Part shown: positions 17,273-27,370 of the stretch, piece after piece
Layout: each line of letters opens with the position of its first letter
How positions within the stretch are numbered: position 1 is the stretch's first letter
Assembly: GCA_019310525.1 (NCBI GenBank)
Contig: JAFDEE010000023.1
Span: forward strand, 1 to 58,483
DNA: 58,483 bases
DNA from: Deltaproteobacteria bacterium
GTDB lineage: Bacteria; Desulfobacterota; DSM-4660; Desulfatiglandales; HGW-15
Direction of reading: 5' to 3'
The notes under the pieces: generated by a model
Seen by the model: only the letters and a program-made list of their open reading frames with translations
Database searches by the model: none
What the model was told of the DNA's origin: nothing
Made by a program: the position numbers and the translations under genes

Positions 17273-17752
17273 GTGAACTTAGTCGTCGGCGTTTCTGACA
17301 TGAAGGTGAGCAGTGATCTCGATTCCATCCTGGTCACTTACTCACTTGGTTCCTGTATCGGGATTTCCATTTACGACCCCGTAGCACGGGTAGGGGGGTT
17401 ACTTCACTTTATGCTCCCGGATTCGAAATTGGATCCCGAAAAGGCGCGCAAGAATCCTAACATGTTTGCGGATACGGGCATCCCCAATCTGTTCAAGTCC
17501 GCTTATAAACTGGGGGCGGCCAAGCAGAGGATGAAAGTCATCGTGGTCGGCGGCGCCCAGGTTCTTGACCAGAAGGGCTTTTTCAATATCGGAAAGAGAA
17601 ATTATATGGCCGTTCGGAAGATGTTCTGGAAGAACAACGTGATGATCGACTATGAGAATGTGGGCGGAAACGTGAACCGGACCCTCAAATTGGCGGTCAA
17701 AGACGGGAAGGCCTGGCTGAAAGTATCGGGCGAGGGGGTTTTTGAGATATGA
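17273..17752 (+). CDS. cheD: Chemoreceptor glutamine deamidase CheD (second copy)
   Basis: A 159-residue CheD with the full catalytic set T22, C28 (YSLGSCIGISIYD) and H45 (LLHFMLPD), spaced exactly as in characterised CheD, unlike the first copy, where the threonine position is serine. The NVGGNVNRTL segment near the C-terminus matches the family. The GTG start follows AAGGAAAGGG. Its stop overlaps the start of the HDOD gene (ATGA), so the two are translationally coupled. CheD also binds CheC/CheX-type phosphatases in some species, and a CheX-like gene lies 1.3 kb downstream. No CheC is visible. Confidence 0.93.
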   Translation: MNLVVGVSDMKVSSDLDSILVTYSLGSCIGISIYDPVARVGGLLHFMLPDSKLDPEKARKNPNMFADTGIPNLFKSAYKLGAAKQRMKVIVVGGAQVLDQKGFFNIGKRNYMAVRKMFWKNNVMIDYENVGGNVNRTLKLAVKDGKAWLKVSGEGVFEI

Positions 17753-18597
17753 AGGATATCAGAGAAATCATTAAAAAGATTGACGCGCTGAAGCCCATGC
17801 CGCAGGTCGCCCAGAAAGTCATGGCTATCGCAAAAGATCCTCAGAGTTCCATGGCGGACCTTTCCGAGATCATCATATACGACCAGGCCCTGACCGCAAA
17901 TGTGCTGAAGCTTTGCAACTCGGCCCTTTTCGGCCTGCCGAACAAGGTGGAATCCGTTCAGCAGGCAATCGTTTATCTTGGAATGGACCAGATCGTGGAT
18001 CTTGTTCTCATAAGCGGAGGAGCTTCAAACCTGAAGGGAAAACACGAAGGATATGACCTGGAGGAGGGGGAACTCTGGCGGTATTCCGTGGCTTCTTCTT
18101 TGATAGCGAGAGATCTTGCTGAAATCAAAAAGGCCGAGAATGTCCACTTGATATTCACCTCTGCCCTTGTAAAGGATATCGGAAAGGTCATTTTGAATCA
18201 GTACGTGGCGGATTCTTACGAAAAGATCAAGTTTCTTGTTTCCAAACACGGCTTCAGTTTCAAGGAAGCGGAGAAGGCCGTTATCGGCATTGATCATGCC
18301 GAGCTTGGGGGACTGGTCGCGGAAAAATGGAACTTCTCCTCCAAGATGATTGAAATCATCAGGTATCATCATTCCCCTTCAGAAGCAAAGGAATCTTCTT
18401 TCGAGACTTGCCTTGTTCATCTGGCTGATTCCCTTTGCATGATGATGGGAATCGGAGTGGGGTCCGACGGCCTGTCTTACCGTTTCGACCGCGATGCGGC
18501 CGAACAACTGGGCTTCTCCGAAAGAGATTTTCAGGAGATCATCGCCGGGTTCGGCGAAAAGATCCAGAAGGTGGAGGAACTCATCAATGCGGTGTAG
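17749..18597 (+). CDS. HDOD domain signalling protein
   Basis: A 282-residue HDOD protein, a catalytically degenerate relative of HD phosphohydrolases common in signalling operons of Deltaproteobacteria. The domain is visible from LKPMPQVAQKVMAIAKD through DQALTANVLKLCNSALFGLP and VQQAIVYLGMDQIVDLVLI, with a later KDIGKVILNQ segment and IEIIRYHHSP. The usual HD metal residues are not arranged as in an active phosphodiesterase. The start overlaps the stop of cheD by 4 bp. Within a chemotaxis operon, HDOD proteins are thought to act as scaffolds that modify signalling or c-di-GMP output; its exact role here is unknown. Confidence 0.9.
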   Translation: MKDIREIIKKIDALKPMPQVAQKVMAIAKDPQSSMADLSEIIIYDQALTANVLKLCNSALFGLPNKVESVQQAIVYLGMDQIVDLVLISGGASNLKGKHEGYDLEEGELWRYSVASSLIARDLAEIKKAENVHLIFTSALVKDIGKVILNQYVADSYEKIKFLVSKHGFSFKEAEKAVIGIDHAELGGLVAEKWNFSSKMIEIIRYHHSPSEAKESSFETCLVHLADSLCMMMGIGVGSDGLSYRFDRDAAEQLGFSERDFQEIIAGFGEKIQKVEELINAV

Positions 18598-19050
18598 GGT
18601 TTCAAGCGGCCCCTTGAACAGTATGGCCCGCGGTGGAGTACACCGGAGAAGCATACGAGAGGATGATTATGGCGTATAATGTCCTGGTAGTAGACGATTC
18701 TCTTCCCATGAGATCCGTCATCAAGAAGACGATCAAGGTTTCCGGGTTCAACGTCGGGCAACTCTTCGATGCCTCGAACGGAAAAGAGGCGTTGGAGATT
18801 CTCCGGAAGGAATGGCTCGATCTCGTCCTGACCGATTACAACATGCCGGATATGAACGGCCTTGAACTCATACGGGAGATGAAAAAAGACGATGCCCTTG
18901 AGGGAATACCGGTCGTAATGGTTACAACGGAAGGGAGCGAGCAAAGGGTCAAGGAATTCCTCGAAAGCGGGGCGGCGGATTATATCAAGAAGCCCTTCAC
19001 CCCTGAGGAGATCAGGGAAAAACTAAACCGTATCATGGGAGAAAAAGACG

Positions 19051-20581
<1,531 letters not shown>

Positions 20582-21031
20582 GGCCGCACCGGTCTCAGGA
20601 CCCATCTCCTCATCACCGGTTGACCATAAACATCCCGAAAGCCCCCCCTCAGTCTCTTTTTTCCCTGAAACCCTGAATATTTTTCCGGGAGGCATGGAAA
20701 CATGAGCATGCTCCGTAACTATATCCAACCTTCGAACATCAAGGTGGAAGTTTTCGGTTTTTCCATCGCATCTATTTGATTTTTAATGGTTTTTTGTTTT
20801 CATTGGGATCGTTGGTCGTAAAAATTTTATGGGGACGGATGCAGTTGGAAAAAGTGGCAACTATTTTGCAATATACCGATGGTAAAAATAGGGGATTCCC
20901 CCTCCCAAGTAATGTGCTGGCAGTCCTGGGGGCGCTAAAACCGGAGATTTTTCTCTGTAACGGTTGGCACAAACGAAATACAGATCAGCGGGGTATGTGC
21001 TGAAAATGTTTCCCTCTGGAAGGAGAGAGTC
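20582..21031. other. Intergenic region after cheB
   Basis: I see no convincing gene or strong terminator. A TTGGCAC near 20962 looks like a -24 element but lacks a matching -12 TTGC. The stretch at 20750-20900 is A+T rich. Confidence 0.4.
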
Positions 21032-21508
21032 ATGAAAATTCAGGAAAACAAGGGCCTTTTGATTCAACAGGATGGTCGAAACGTCTCCCGGAAGCATGGA
21101 AAAGAAGGCGATTTCCGCAGGATTATGGACGAGATGATGGGCCCGATGGAAAAGGAAGCCGGGCAGGTCGTTCCCGGAAACCTGGATCCTGCTATCAACG
21201 GTGTTCAAATTCTCCAGGGGGCCGAAAAGGTGAACATGGGCTCAGTGCGACCGGAGGGTCAGGTGTTGGTGGATGAACTCAAGAGAACCCTGGATCTTAT
21301 CGATTTTTACGCGCTCAAGCTTGCGGATGTTTCCATTCCGGTTGAGGGCATGGGCCCCCTGGTTGATCACCTGGAGGAGAGGCTCGAGGGCCTGAAGCGT
21401 CTGGAAAACGATCCCGGGCTTCCCAAACCATTGCAGAGCATCGTATCAGAGGTGGTCTTGACCATGGGAACGGAGATCGCCAAATTCAGGAGGGGCGATT
21501 ATCAATAA
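21032..21508 (+). CDS. Conserved hypothetical protein beside chemotaxis cluster
   Basis: A 158-residue soluble protein not recognised as a family. It is preceded by a strong GGAAGGAGAG ribosome site. A polar N-terminal half (residues 1-75) is followed by a mostly helical C-terminal half (DELKRTLDLIDFYALKLADV, then VDHLEERLEGLKRLENDP, ending EIAKFRRGDY). The helical pattern and closing FRRGDY recall small flagellar/motility-linked proteins of Deltaproteobacteria, but no name can be given. It lies between cheB and the kinase-like/PilZ operon on the other strand, with converging ends 65 bp apart. A motility role is inferred only from position. Confidence 0.75.
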   Translation: MKIQENKGLLIQQDGRNVSRKHGKEGDFRRIMDEMMGPMEKEAGQVVPGNLDPAINGVQILQGAEKVNMGSVRPEGQVLVDELKRTLDLIDFYALKLADVSIPVEGMGPLVDHLEERLEGLKRLENDPGLPKPLQSIVSEVVLTMGTEIAKFRRGDYQ

Positions 21509-21573
21509 TTTGGGAAAGTTCAGGCACTGAACCTACGGGAAAAACCCGGAGAAAAAAATAGCCGGCAAAACCG

Positions 21574-22320
21574 TTAAGGGCTGGTTTTTTGCGGAAAAGG
21601 CAGGATTGCACGGATCTTCCCGCCACTCTCATTCTCCAGGCATTCCAAGGTGCACCCGAAACGCTTCAGAAGGAGTGAGGCCAGGTTCAATCCAAGATCC
21701 TCAGCCTCGATTCGAAGATTACCGCCAGGTGCCCCTCCAATCTCCAGGGCCTCTTTCAACCGTGAGGACGGGCTTACGCCCTCAATAATAAAATCAAGTA
21801 CAATTTCTTTGTCCTGCTGTTCCCCTTCGATGATCAGCCCGGATCCCTTCCCTCTTTCCAGTTCTTCTGCCAGTCCCTGAAGGAGCCATTCCAGGGCCAG
21901 CAGCACCTCTGGCGAGAGTCCATCGGTGGAGGCGTTGTTTTTCAGTCGGATTTCTTTTCGAACATTATGCTTGAAGTAGAGGTTGGCCCTGAGAAAGGAG
22001 AGGGTTTCCTCGAAGAAGCCCCGGAGACTGCGCGATTCATGTAATACCTCGTCTCTTCCACCCTTGGCGGAAGCGGTTCGTACGAGGTGGTTGACAGCAT
22101 CGAATTCTCCCTCCATTCGTTTGAGTCGGGTGGAGAAGTCCTCGGTCAGGCTGTCCTCAGGGGCCCTCTTCTGCCGGAGCTTATAGGTCATCATTTCCAT
22201 GTCGATACCGATATTCTGCAAGGGGCCGTTCAGATTGTGGATCAACCCGTTCATCAATTTTCCCAGTGCGGCCAACCGATACAGATAAACCAAGGTTTCC
22301 AGTGGGATTTCAATGACCAA
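21574..22320 (-). CDS. Histidine kinase-like protein with degenerate ATPase domain (ChpT-like layout)
   Basis: A 248-residue soluble protein. The first part is a dimerisation helix with an H-box, LMNGLIHNLNGPLQNIGID, with phosphorylatable H28. The C-terminal half has the spacing of an HATPase domain (LALEWLLQGLAEELERGKG, later LGLNLASLLLKRFGCTLECL) but lacks a recognisable N-box asparagine and DxGxG box, so ATP binding is doubtful. This layout, a DHp with a dead ATPase fold, resembles ChpT-type histidine phosphotransferases. The start is a TTG at 22320 with AGGAGG 6 nt upstream, overlapping the PilZ gene stop by 11 bp. It may pass phosphate between the hybrid kinases and receivers; inference. 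Confidence 0.65.
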   Translation of the reverse strand: MVIEIPLETLVYLYRLAALGKLMNGLIHNLNGPLQNIGIDMEMMTYKLRQKRAPEDSLTEDFSTRLKRMEGEFDAVNHLVRTASAKGGRDEVLHESRSLRGFFEETLSFLRANLYFKHNVRKEIRLKNNASTDGLSPEVLLALEWLLQGLAEELERGKGSGLIIEGEQQDKEIVLDFIIEGVSPSSRLKEALEIGGAPGGNLRIEAEDLGLNLASLLLKRFGCTLECLENESGGKIRAILPFPQKTSP

Positions 22321-22885
22321 TAATTTCCTCCTTTTTCGTTTTTTGCATGCGGATTTCCCGCCTGTGTTTCTTGAAAACGACATTGATGATCGCGTCCCTT
22401 CCCGTTTCGTCGATTTCGACGATCCGAGCGGCTGCTATCAGTCCATCCGGACATTTTTCTATTCGAAGGATTTCCGCGATGAGCTCAACAAGGTACTGGA
22501 ATATGCCGGGGATGAGCAGGTGTACCCTGATGAAGGTTCCAGGGCTCAATTCTTCTTTCAGGACGAGCTTGAGGCCTGATCCGCTCAGTTCGATGACTTT
22601 GTCCCGGCGAAAAAGGGATTCCGATGGTGAGGTGAGCATCTGCTCGATTATGAAATCCAGCTTGTTGTTGATCATTTGAAGGGATCTGTACAGGTTTTCC
22701 TCTCTGGATCCAGGCTGGGTCTGTTGGAGAATATCCTCGATGGGGCTGGTGATTTCGGTTTGTGTGAGAAGGCTCTGGCCCTTTCCGCTTTTGAGGATCT
22801 CCAGTTCCTGTTCCGTCAATCTTTTCCACCTGGCGTGAAGGGTGATATTCACCCTGAAGTCCTTGCGCCTGTTTTCTGAAACCAT
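22310..22885 (-). CDS. PilZ domain protein (c-di-GMP binding)
   Basis: A 191-residue PilZ-type protein expected to bind cyclic di-GMP. The RRKDFRVNITL segment at the N-terminus carries the RxxxR arginines, and the second motif appears as IELSGSGLKL around residue 100, a variant of D/NxSxxG with E in the first position. The middle (ENLYRSLQMINNKLDFIIEQM) is an extra helix common in PilZ proteins of Deltaproteobacteria. ATG 22885 is favoured over 22897 because GAGG lies 6 nt upstream. It is the first gene of a two-gene operon with the kinase-like protein, preceded by an excellent sigma-54 type site. Confidence 0.75.
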   Translation of the reverse strand: MVSENRRKDFRVNITLHARWKRLTEQELEILKSGKGQSLLTQTEITSPIEDILQQTQPGSREENLYRSLQMINNKLDFIIEQMLTSPSESLFRRDKVIELSGSGLKLVLKEELSPGTFIRVHLLIPGIFQYLVELIAEILRIEKCPDGLIAAARIVEIDETGRDAIINVVFKKHRREIRMQKTKKEEIIGH

Positions 22886-22935
22886 GGGGAACCTCATTTA
22901 AATTTTCGGTTAGAAAAACACATATCTTTTTTGTT

Positions 22936-22951
22936 TGCAACAAAAATGCCA
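22936..22951 (-). promoter_or_regulatory. Candidate sigma-54 promoter for the PilZ operon
   Basis: Read on the minus strand, TGGCAT-TTTTG-TTGCA matches the -24/-12 consensus with one change, GG and GC being 10 nt apart. It is 51 nt upstream of the PilZ start at 22885. Confidence 0.6.
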
Positions 22952-23093
22952 CAGAGACCGAAAACCCGCCTTTCCTGTCCTCGGGCATGGACTTCACAAC
23001 GAGTGTTTTTATCCTCCGGAGAGAAACATTGAAAGGCCTGTTCTCCACATGTATATTCGGGGCAGGAGGGGAAATTCAGTGAAAGAGGAAATT

Positions 23094-23120
23094 TCAAGAA
23101 GCGCCCTCTTTGGCCGATAA
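23094..23120 (+). promoter_or_regulatory. Candidate sigma-28 (FliA) promoter for the PATAN/cNMP gene
   Basis: TCAAG (23094-23098) and a perfect GCCGATAA (23113-23120) are 14 nt apart, fitting the flagellar sigma-28 pattern used in several Proteobacteria. It lies about 130 nt upstream of the gene start. Confidence 0.55.
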
Positions 23121-23152
23121 ATGAAGGTAGAGAACACTTAGAACACTTGGCC

Positions 23153-23171
23153 TTATTTATGGATGGACACC
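23153..23171 (+). repeat. Solo end of the 54.9-kb repeat
   Basis: TTATTTATGGATGGACACC matches, with one change, the terminal arm ATTTATGGATGGGCAC of the repeat at 54986-55001. No paired arm is seen nearby. It lies in the leader between the sigma-28 site and the start of the PATAN gene. Confidence 0.5.
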
Positions 23172-23251
23172 GAGGGAGATGGGATGACTCTTGATAAGGA
23201 TCGCCTCAGGTGTATCAAAAAAGGACCGGACGGAAGAATCGGGGGATGGAT

Positions 23252-24406
23252 ATGACAGAAAGACCGGCCTTTGCCGGTGATATAGGTTTTATCACCCTCG
23301 CCGATATCTTCCAGATCCTGGGAGGTAACAACAGCACGGGGGTATTGTACCTGAAGAGTCCCCATACAGAGGGACCGGGTGTGATCTATTTTTCCGAAGG
23401 CAAACCCATCAATGCCGCGGTCGGGTCCCTTTACGGCAAGGAGGCCATCTATGCCCTTTTCGGTTGGAGGGAAGGCAGCTTCGAGTTCCGCCTTGAACCG
23501 GTTCATGCCGGCAGGGTGGTGGAAGAAAGCTCCATGCAGATAATACTGGATGCCTTGAGAATGTTGGACGACGGTCAAATCCCCCGGGTCGGCGGTGGCG
23601 AGGGAAGGCCGGCGGGAGGAGGGTCGCCGATCCTGAAAGGCCGAGTTGTAGATTACATGTATGTGATCGACGAAGAGGTCATCCCGGATGGAGAAACCGT
23701 GGTCAGGGAGGGAGCACACGGGAAGTGGATCTGGGTGATCCTGGAGGGTTCTGTTAAAGTGAGCAGGGAGACGGGCCTGGGAACCTTGACTGTTGCAAGG
23801 CTCGGTCAGGGAAGTTTTATCGGCACCATCGGCTCTTTCCTTTTCAGTGACATACCCCGAAGTGCCACTGTCATTGCCCAGGGAGATGTGCGCCTCGGAC
23901 TCCTGGACAGTCAGCGGCTTCACGAGGAGTATTCGAGGCTATCCCCGGATCTCCGGACCCTCCTGATCAGTGCGGCGCGACGCCTTCAGAGGATCACAGA
24001 CCGTGCGGTGGCGCTTCATTCGAAGAGGGGGAAGGATGAAACGCTGCCACAGGCCCGAATGGTCGTCCAAAAAGGGACCCGGCTGGAGGAGGCCTTTTTC
24101 ATTTCGAGGGGAAAGGCCCTGCTCCTGGGGGAAGGTCCGGGAGGGGCCGTTCCCCTTCTCACCCTGGATCGAGATGATGTTTTCGGGTTCCTGCCCTTCC
24201 TTGACCTCGGCCATGAACCCCTGTATGCATCAGTGCTTGGGTCCGGGGATCTGGAGACCAGGCAGGTGGATATCTTTTCCCTGAAGAGGGAATACGACGA
24301 TATTCCCGGGACCCTTAAACATCTCATCGAACAATCCTGCCATTCAGTGGCCATGACCACGCGGCTGGTGTATCAACTGATGGAGGGAAAAGAAATACAG
24401 GAATAG
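23252..24406 (+). CDS. PATAN (DUF4388) and cyclic-nucleotide-binding domain protein
   Basis: A 384-residue soluble protein. The N-terminal part (about 1-115) has a PATAN/DUF4388 pattern: FAGDIGFITLADIFQILGG, GVLYLKS, VIYFSEGKPINA and a WREGSFEF closing segment. This is followed by a cyclic-nucleotide-binding-like domain (about 130-250: PDGETVVREGAHGKWIWVI, then LGQGSFIGTIGSFL) and a second, more divergent copy (about 260-384: VVQKGTRLEEAFFISRGKA). The canonical phosphate-binding RxA is not clearly kept, so nucleotide binding is uncertain. PATAN domains occur in response regulators that control motility. ATG 23252 has GGGGG about 7 nt upstream; 23246 is also possible. Confidence 0.78.
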   Translation: MTERPAFAGDIGFITLADIFQILGGNNSTGVLYLKSPHTEGPGVIYFSEGKPINAAVGSLYGKEAIYALFGWREGSFEFRLEPVHAGRVVEESSMQIILDALRMLDDGQIPRVGGGEGRPAGGGSPILKGRVVDYMYVIDEEVIPDGETVVREGAHGKWIWVILEGSVKVSRETGLGTLTVARLGQGSFIGTIGSFLFSDIPRSATVIAQGDVRLGLLDSQRLHEEYSRLSPDLRTLLISAARRLQRITDRAVALHSKRGKDETLPQARMVVQKGTRLEEAFFISRGKALLLGEGPGGAVPLLTLDRDDVFGFLPFLDLGHEPLYASVLGSGDLETRQVDIFSLKREYDDIPGTLKHLIEQSCHSVAMTTRLVYQLMEGKEIQE

Positions 24407-24436
24407 AGGTGCAGAGGCCTTGAGCCTCCGACACCT
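24407..24436. terminator. Hairpin between convergent PATAN and CoA-transferase genes
   Basis: AGGTG and GAGGC pair with GCCTC and CACCT around a CTTGA loop, an interrupted stem just after the PATAN stop. No T-tract, so a weak or factor-dependent terminator at best. Confidence 0.35.
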
Positions 24437-24491
24437 CCACGCCGGTTACAGGTTCCAAAGAGTTCGAAGTCTTTTCCCCGGTGAATCTCTG

Positions 24492-25700
24492 TTATCCCAG
24501 GACGCTTTCCAGATATTCCGATATCTCTTCTTTCGAGTATCCCAGTTCTTCCAGGATTTCACCCGTATGTTCGCCCAGGGCGGGCGCAGGTCTGCGGAAG
24601 CGGGCCGGCGTATCGCTGAAATCCCACGGCCATCCCACCATATTTGTGGGTCCTTCTTTGGGGTGGTCCACCTTCACGAAATAATTGTTGGCCCAGGCCT
24701 GGGGATCACGGGTTACTTCAAGGGGATCCTGGATGGGCGTGAAGATGCATCCTTCCCTTTCCAGAATCTTCATCCATTCCTCTCTCGTTTTGGTCCGGAA
24801 ACGCTCGTCGAACACAGCGACCAGTTCTGCGGCATGTTCCCCCCTGGCTTCGATACTGTTGAAGCGAGGATCCTTCTCCAGTTCCTCCACGCCCAGGGCC
24901 CGGATCACCTTAGGCCAGTAACGGTCGGGATCCAAGTGGGCGATGACGGTCCACTTGTCGTCCTTGCAGCAGTAGTGATTGTAAAGGGGATTTCCGGCCC
25001 GGGCCCGGACCTCCCGGGGAAAGGGTTGACCGAGGATTGCCGGGGCGGCCATAATAAAGCCGAGAAAAGAGATCACCCCGCCCATCAGTGAAGTGTCCAC
25101 AACTTGTCCCCTGCCCGTTTTCTCGCGGGCATACAGGGCAGCTGTTACGCCCCAGGCACACATCAAGGCACCTGCTTCGTCGCCTATTCCGGGAAGGATC
25201 TGGGTGGGCGGAGAGCCCTTTTCTCCGCAGGAGAGCATAAGCCCGCTACGGGCAATGCCGGTATAATCAAAGGAGAAGTCATGGGCGTCGGGCCCCTTGC
25301 GGCCCCATCCCGAGGCGTGAGCATATATCAGCCTGGGATTCCTCTTCAGAAGCTCTTCAGGTCCGATTCCCAGGCGGGCGGGGGCATCGATACTCATGTT
25401 GTTCAGGAAGACGTCGGCCGTGTCGATCAATTTGAGAAAGATCTCCATTCCTTTTTCCGACTTAAGATCAAGCACGATACTTCGCTTGTTCCGATTGCAA
25501 TGTTCAAAGTAGTAGTTGCGACCCTTAAGACCCGCCATGGCGCCGATGATCTTCATGAAACCCCTACCGGGATCACCGGCCCTGCTCTCTACTTTGATGA
25601 CGTCCGCTCCGAGGTCCCCCAATCGCATGCCTGCGACGGGTCCCTGCTGGAACATGGTGATTTCCACAACCCGGACTCCGCTCAACGGTCCTTCGTTCAT
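24492..25700 (-). CDS. Type III (CaiB/BaiF) CoA-transferase
   Basis: A 402-residue family III CoA-transferase, which moves CoA between carboxylic acids through a covalent enzyme intermediate. The catalytic aspartate is D174 (GIGDEAGALM). Other family motifs: GVRVVEITMF at the start, GDLGADVIKVE, NRNKRSIVLDLKSEKG and TGRGQVVDTSLMG. The acid substrate cannot be read from sequence; benzylsuccinate-, carnitine-, formyl- and bile-acid-type enzymes share these motifs. The ATG at 25700 has AAAGGAGGGG upstream. It follows the GNAT protein gene by 80 bp on the same strand. Other acyl-CoA genes lie at 45.6-48.1 kb. Confidence 0.93.
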   Translation of the reverse strand: MNEGPLSGVRVVEITMFQQGPVAGMRLGDLGADVIKVESRAGDPGRGFMKIIGAMAGLKGRNYYFEHCNRNKRSIVLDLKSEKGMEIFLKLIDTADVFLNNMSIDAPARLGIGPEELLKRNPRLIYAHASGWGRKGPDAHDFSFDYTGIARSGLMLSCGEKGSPPTQILPGIGDEAGALMCAWGVTAALYAREKTGRGQVVDTSLMGGVISFLGFIMAAPAILGQPFPREVRARAGNPLYNHYCCKDDKWTVIAHLDPDRYWPKVIRALGVEELEKDPRFNSIEARGEHAAELVAVFDERFRTKTREEWMKILEREGCIFTPIQDPLEVTRDPQAWANNYFVKVDHPKEGPTNMVGWPWDFSDTPARFRRPAPALGEHTGEILEELGYSKEEISEYLESVLG

Positions 25701-25780
25701 TATTCTTTTCCCCTCCTTTTGTCGGTATTTTTGGTATGTCACCCTCCGTTTATGAACGGAGAACTCTCCCTTCGGAATTT

Positions 25781-27370
25781 TTAAGCGATCCATATGGATT
25801 CCAGACACGGGCCCGAGGCGTCCACGCCGATCCTGGGTATGTTCTTCTCAAGGTCCCATGACACGAACCAGCTTATGAATTCAGGGTCCACCAAGAGGCT
25901 TTTGTCCAGTTCCTCCACCAACAACTCCCGCGCCCGTTGAAGGGTTCGGAGAATCAAGCGGTCCAGGTGAAGTTCCCGATTCCATCGCGCCAGGGTGCTG
26001 TTGGCCCGGAGTTGATCCAGGGCCTCCTCCCAGTGGATGCCGGAAATCTTGCGCCTCAAAACATAGGCGTTTCCCCTGTCTGCAAGGACCACCAGCGGTG
26101 GATTGCATCTCAGGACGGCCCCCAGGGCCTTTATGGCCGGTAATCCTGGGGTGAGCCTTTCCATCCAGGTCCTCTTTTGCCGGATCTTGGGGATTTGGCG
26201 TGCCTGGAGGCGTTCAAAGATGTAAGGTCCTCCTTCATGATCCCATTCCTTCAGCCGCGTGGGGTCGAATCCCAGGTCAAGCAGGTGGTCCAGGGTGAAT
26301 GTAAGGGGCATCCGCAGGTCCCGCACTCTAAGCCAGGCCTTGAGGGTAGGGCGCTGATATTCGGGGAGGGCTTCGATAAAACGGGCAGGCTGATCCATGA
26401 GGGGGCCGGGAAGGCATCCGGGAATGGGCTCATACTCCTCGACCGCCACGGAATTTCCTGAAAGACCTTCAGGTGCGTAAGAGAGTAAAGGGAGGGAGGA
26501 AACCGCGGGAGAGGGGACGACCCGGTCCAGGGATTCACCGCCGGTGTATCCGATGAGGTCCCCCATCCTCCTCCTGAAAGCGATCAGCTTGGTGACGAAT
26601 CGGGTGAACATGAATCGCATTAGGGGTGTGAAACGACCTTCTTCGAGTTCCCGCTCGAAGTAGGTCTCAAGGGCCCGACGGATCTCCTTGAACTCCTCAA
26701 TGGCCCTGCTCACCATCATTTCGTTGTCCCGCATATCAATGAATGCCCGTTTACGTCTGATGTGGTGGAGAAGCCTGTATAAGGGATGTCGAAGATCCTT
26801 TTTCAGCAACGGCCGTGGGATGTAGACCATGTAATGTTCTCCATCTCCCGCAGAGGCATCCCCGATGACGGATTCGATCGGTTCCCAGGCATGCTTCAGG
26901 TAGATTCCCCAGGTGGGATCCTCAGGGGGAATGATATTATCCAGTAGTCCCACCGTGGACTTCTCGTCGAGAAACTCCCTGAAGGTGTCAAGAATCCGGT
27001 GCCCGAGTCCCTGTTTCCTGAAAAGGGGGTCGATTTCCACGTAGACCAGGTAATAGCAGGGGAGCGGTTTCTTCAGGTAGATCATGTTCAGATACCCGAG
27101 GGATTCCCCGGATTCAGTCCGGAGTTCCAGGATGTGAAATCCGTTCGTTGTCTCCTCGGGGGCCAGGCGATCGATTCGACTGCCTGCGATCGTGCGATTG
27201 ATGATTTCCCAGAGGTTGCTGAACAAATCAGAGACTGCCGGGCAGTCCCGGGCCCCTGATTGTACTCCCTCGTCGATCAAGGATATCAGGCGCAGGCGTT
27301 CTATCAGGCCCAATGGTTTTCTTTCATTCCGTGTACCGGGTGCCTCGCTTTGCTGTTTTTGCACGATCAT
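25781..27370 (-). CDS. GNAT acetyltransferase-like protein with long unknown C-terminal region
   Basis: A 529-residue protein. The N-terminal third (about 55-185) is GNAT-like: LGYLNMIYLKKPLPCYYLVY, then VEIDPLFRKQGLGHRIL with the acetyl-CoA-binding RKQGLG, then LDNIIPPEDPTWGIYLKHAW. The remaining roughly 340 residues are not recognised; they contain basic helices (RRKRAFIDMRDNEM), a Pro-rich middle and a terminal SWFVSWDLEKN segment. Length is far above simple GNAT enzymes (150-200). The ATG at 27370 is chosen; a GTG at 27373 sits at better spacing from AAGGAG. It starts 35 nt after a strong terminator, so it has its own promoter or weak readthrough. Substrate unknown. Confidence 0.7.
   Translation of the reverse strand: MIVQKQQSEAPGTRNERKPLGLIERLRLISLIDEGVQSGARDCPAVSDLFSNLWEIINRTIAGSRIDRLAPEETTNGFHILELRTESGESLGYLNMIYLKKPLPCYYLVYVEIDPLFRKQGLGHRILDTFREFLDEKSTVGLLDNIIPPEDPTWGIYLKHAWEPIESVIGDASAGDGEHYMVYIPRPLLKKDLRHPLYRLLHHIRRKRAFIDMRDNEMMVSRAIEEFKEIRRALETYFERELEEGRFTPLMRFMFTRFVTKLIAFRRRMGDLIGYTGGESLDRVVPSPAVSSLPLLSYAPEGLSGNSVAVEEYEPIPGCLPGPLMDQPARFIEALPEYQRPTLKAWLRVRDLRMPLTFTLDHLLDLGFDPTRLKEWDHEGGPYIFERLQARQIPKIRQKRTWMERLTPGLPAIKALGAVLRCNPPLVVLADRGNAYVLRRKISGIHWEEALDQLRANSTLARWNRELHLDRLILRTLQRARELLVEELDKSLLVDPEFISWFVSWDLEKNIPRIGVDASGPCLESIWIA

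Noticed and set aside
20960-20980. TTGGCAC as a sigma-54 promoter for the 158-residue hypothetical gene
   Set aside because: The -24 element is perfect, but the -12 position reads AAATA instead of TTGC at the required spacing.
20776-21003. A 75-codon frame after cheB
   Set aside because: TTG start with no ribosome site, in an A+T-rich region with no recognisable domain.
25744-25761. CTCCGTT/AACGGAG hairpin as terminator of the GNAT gene
   Set aside because: The stem is only 7 bp with no T-tract, and may only mark the leader of the CoA-transferase gene.
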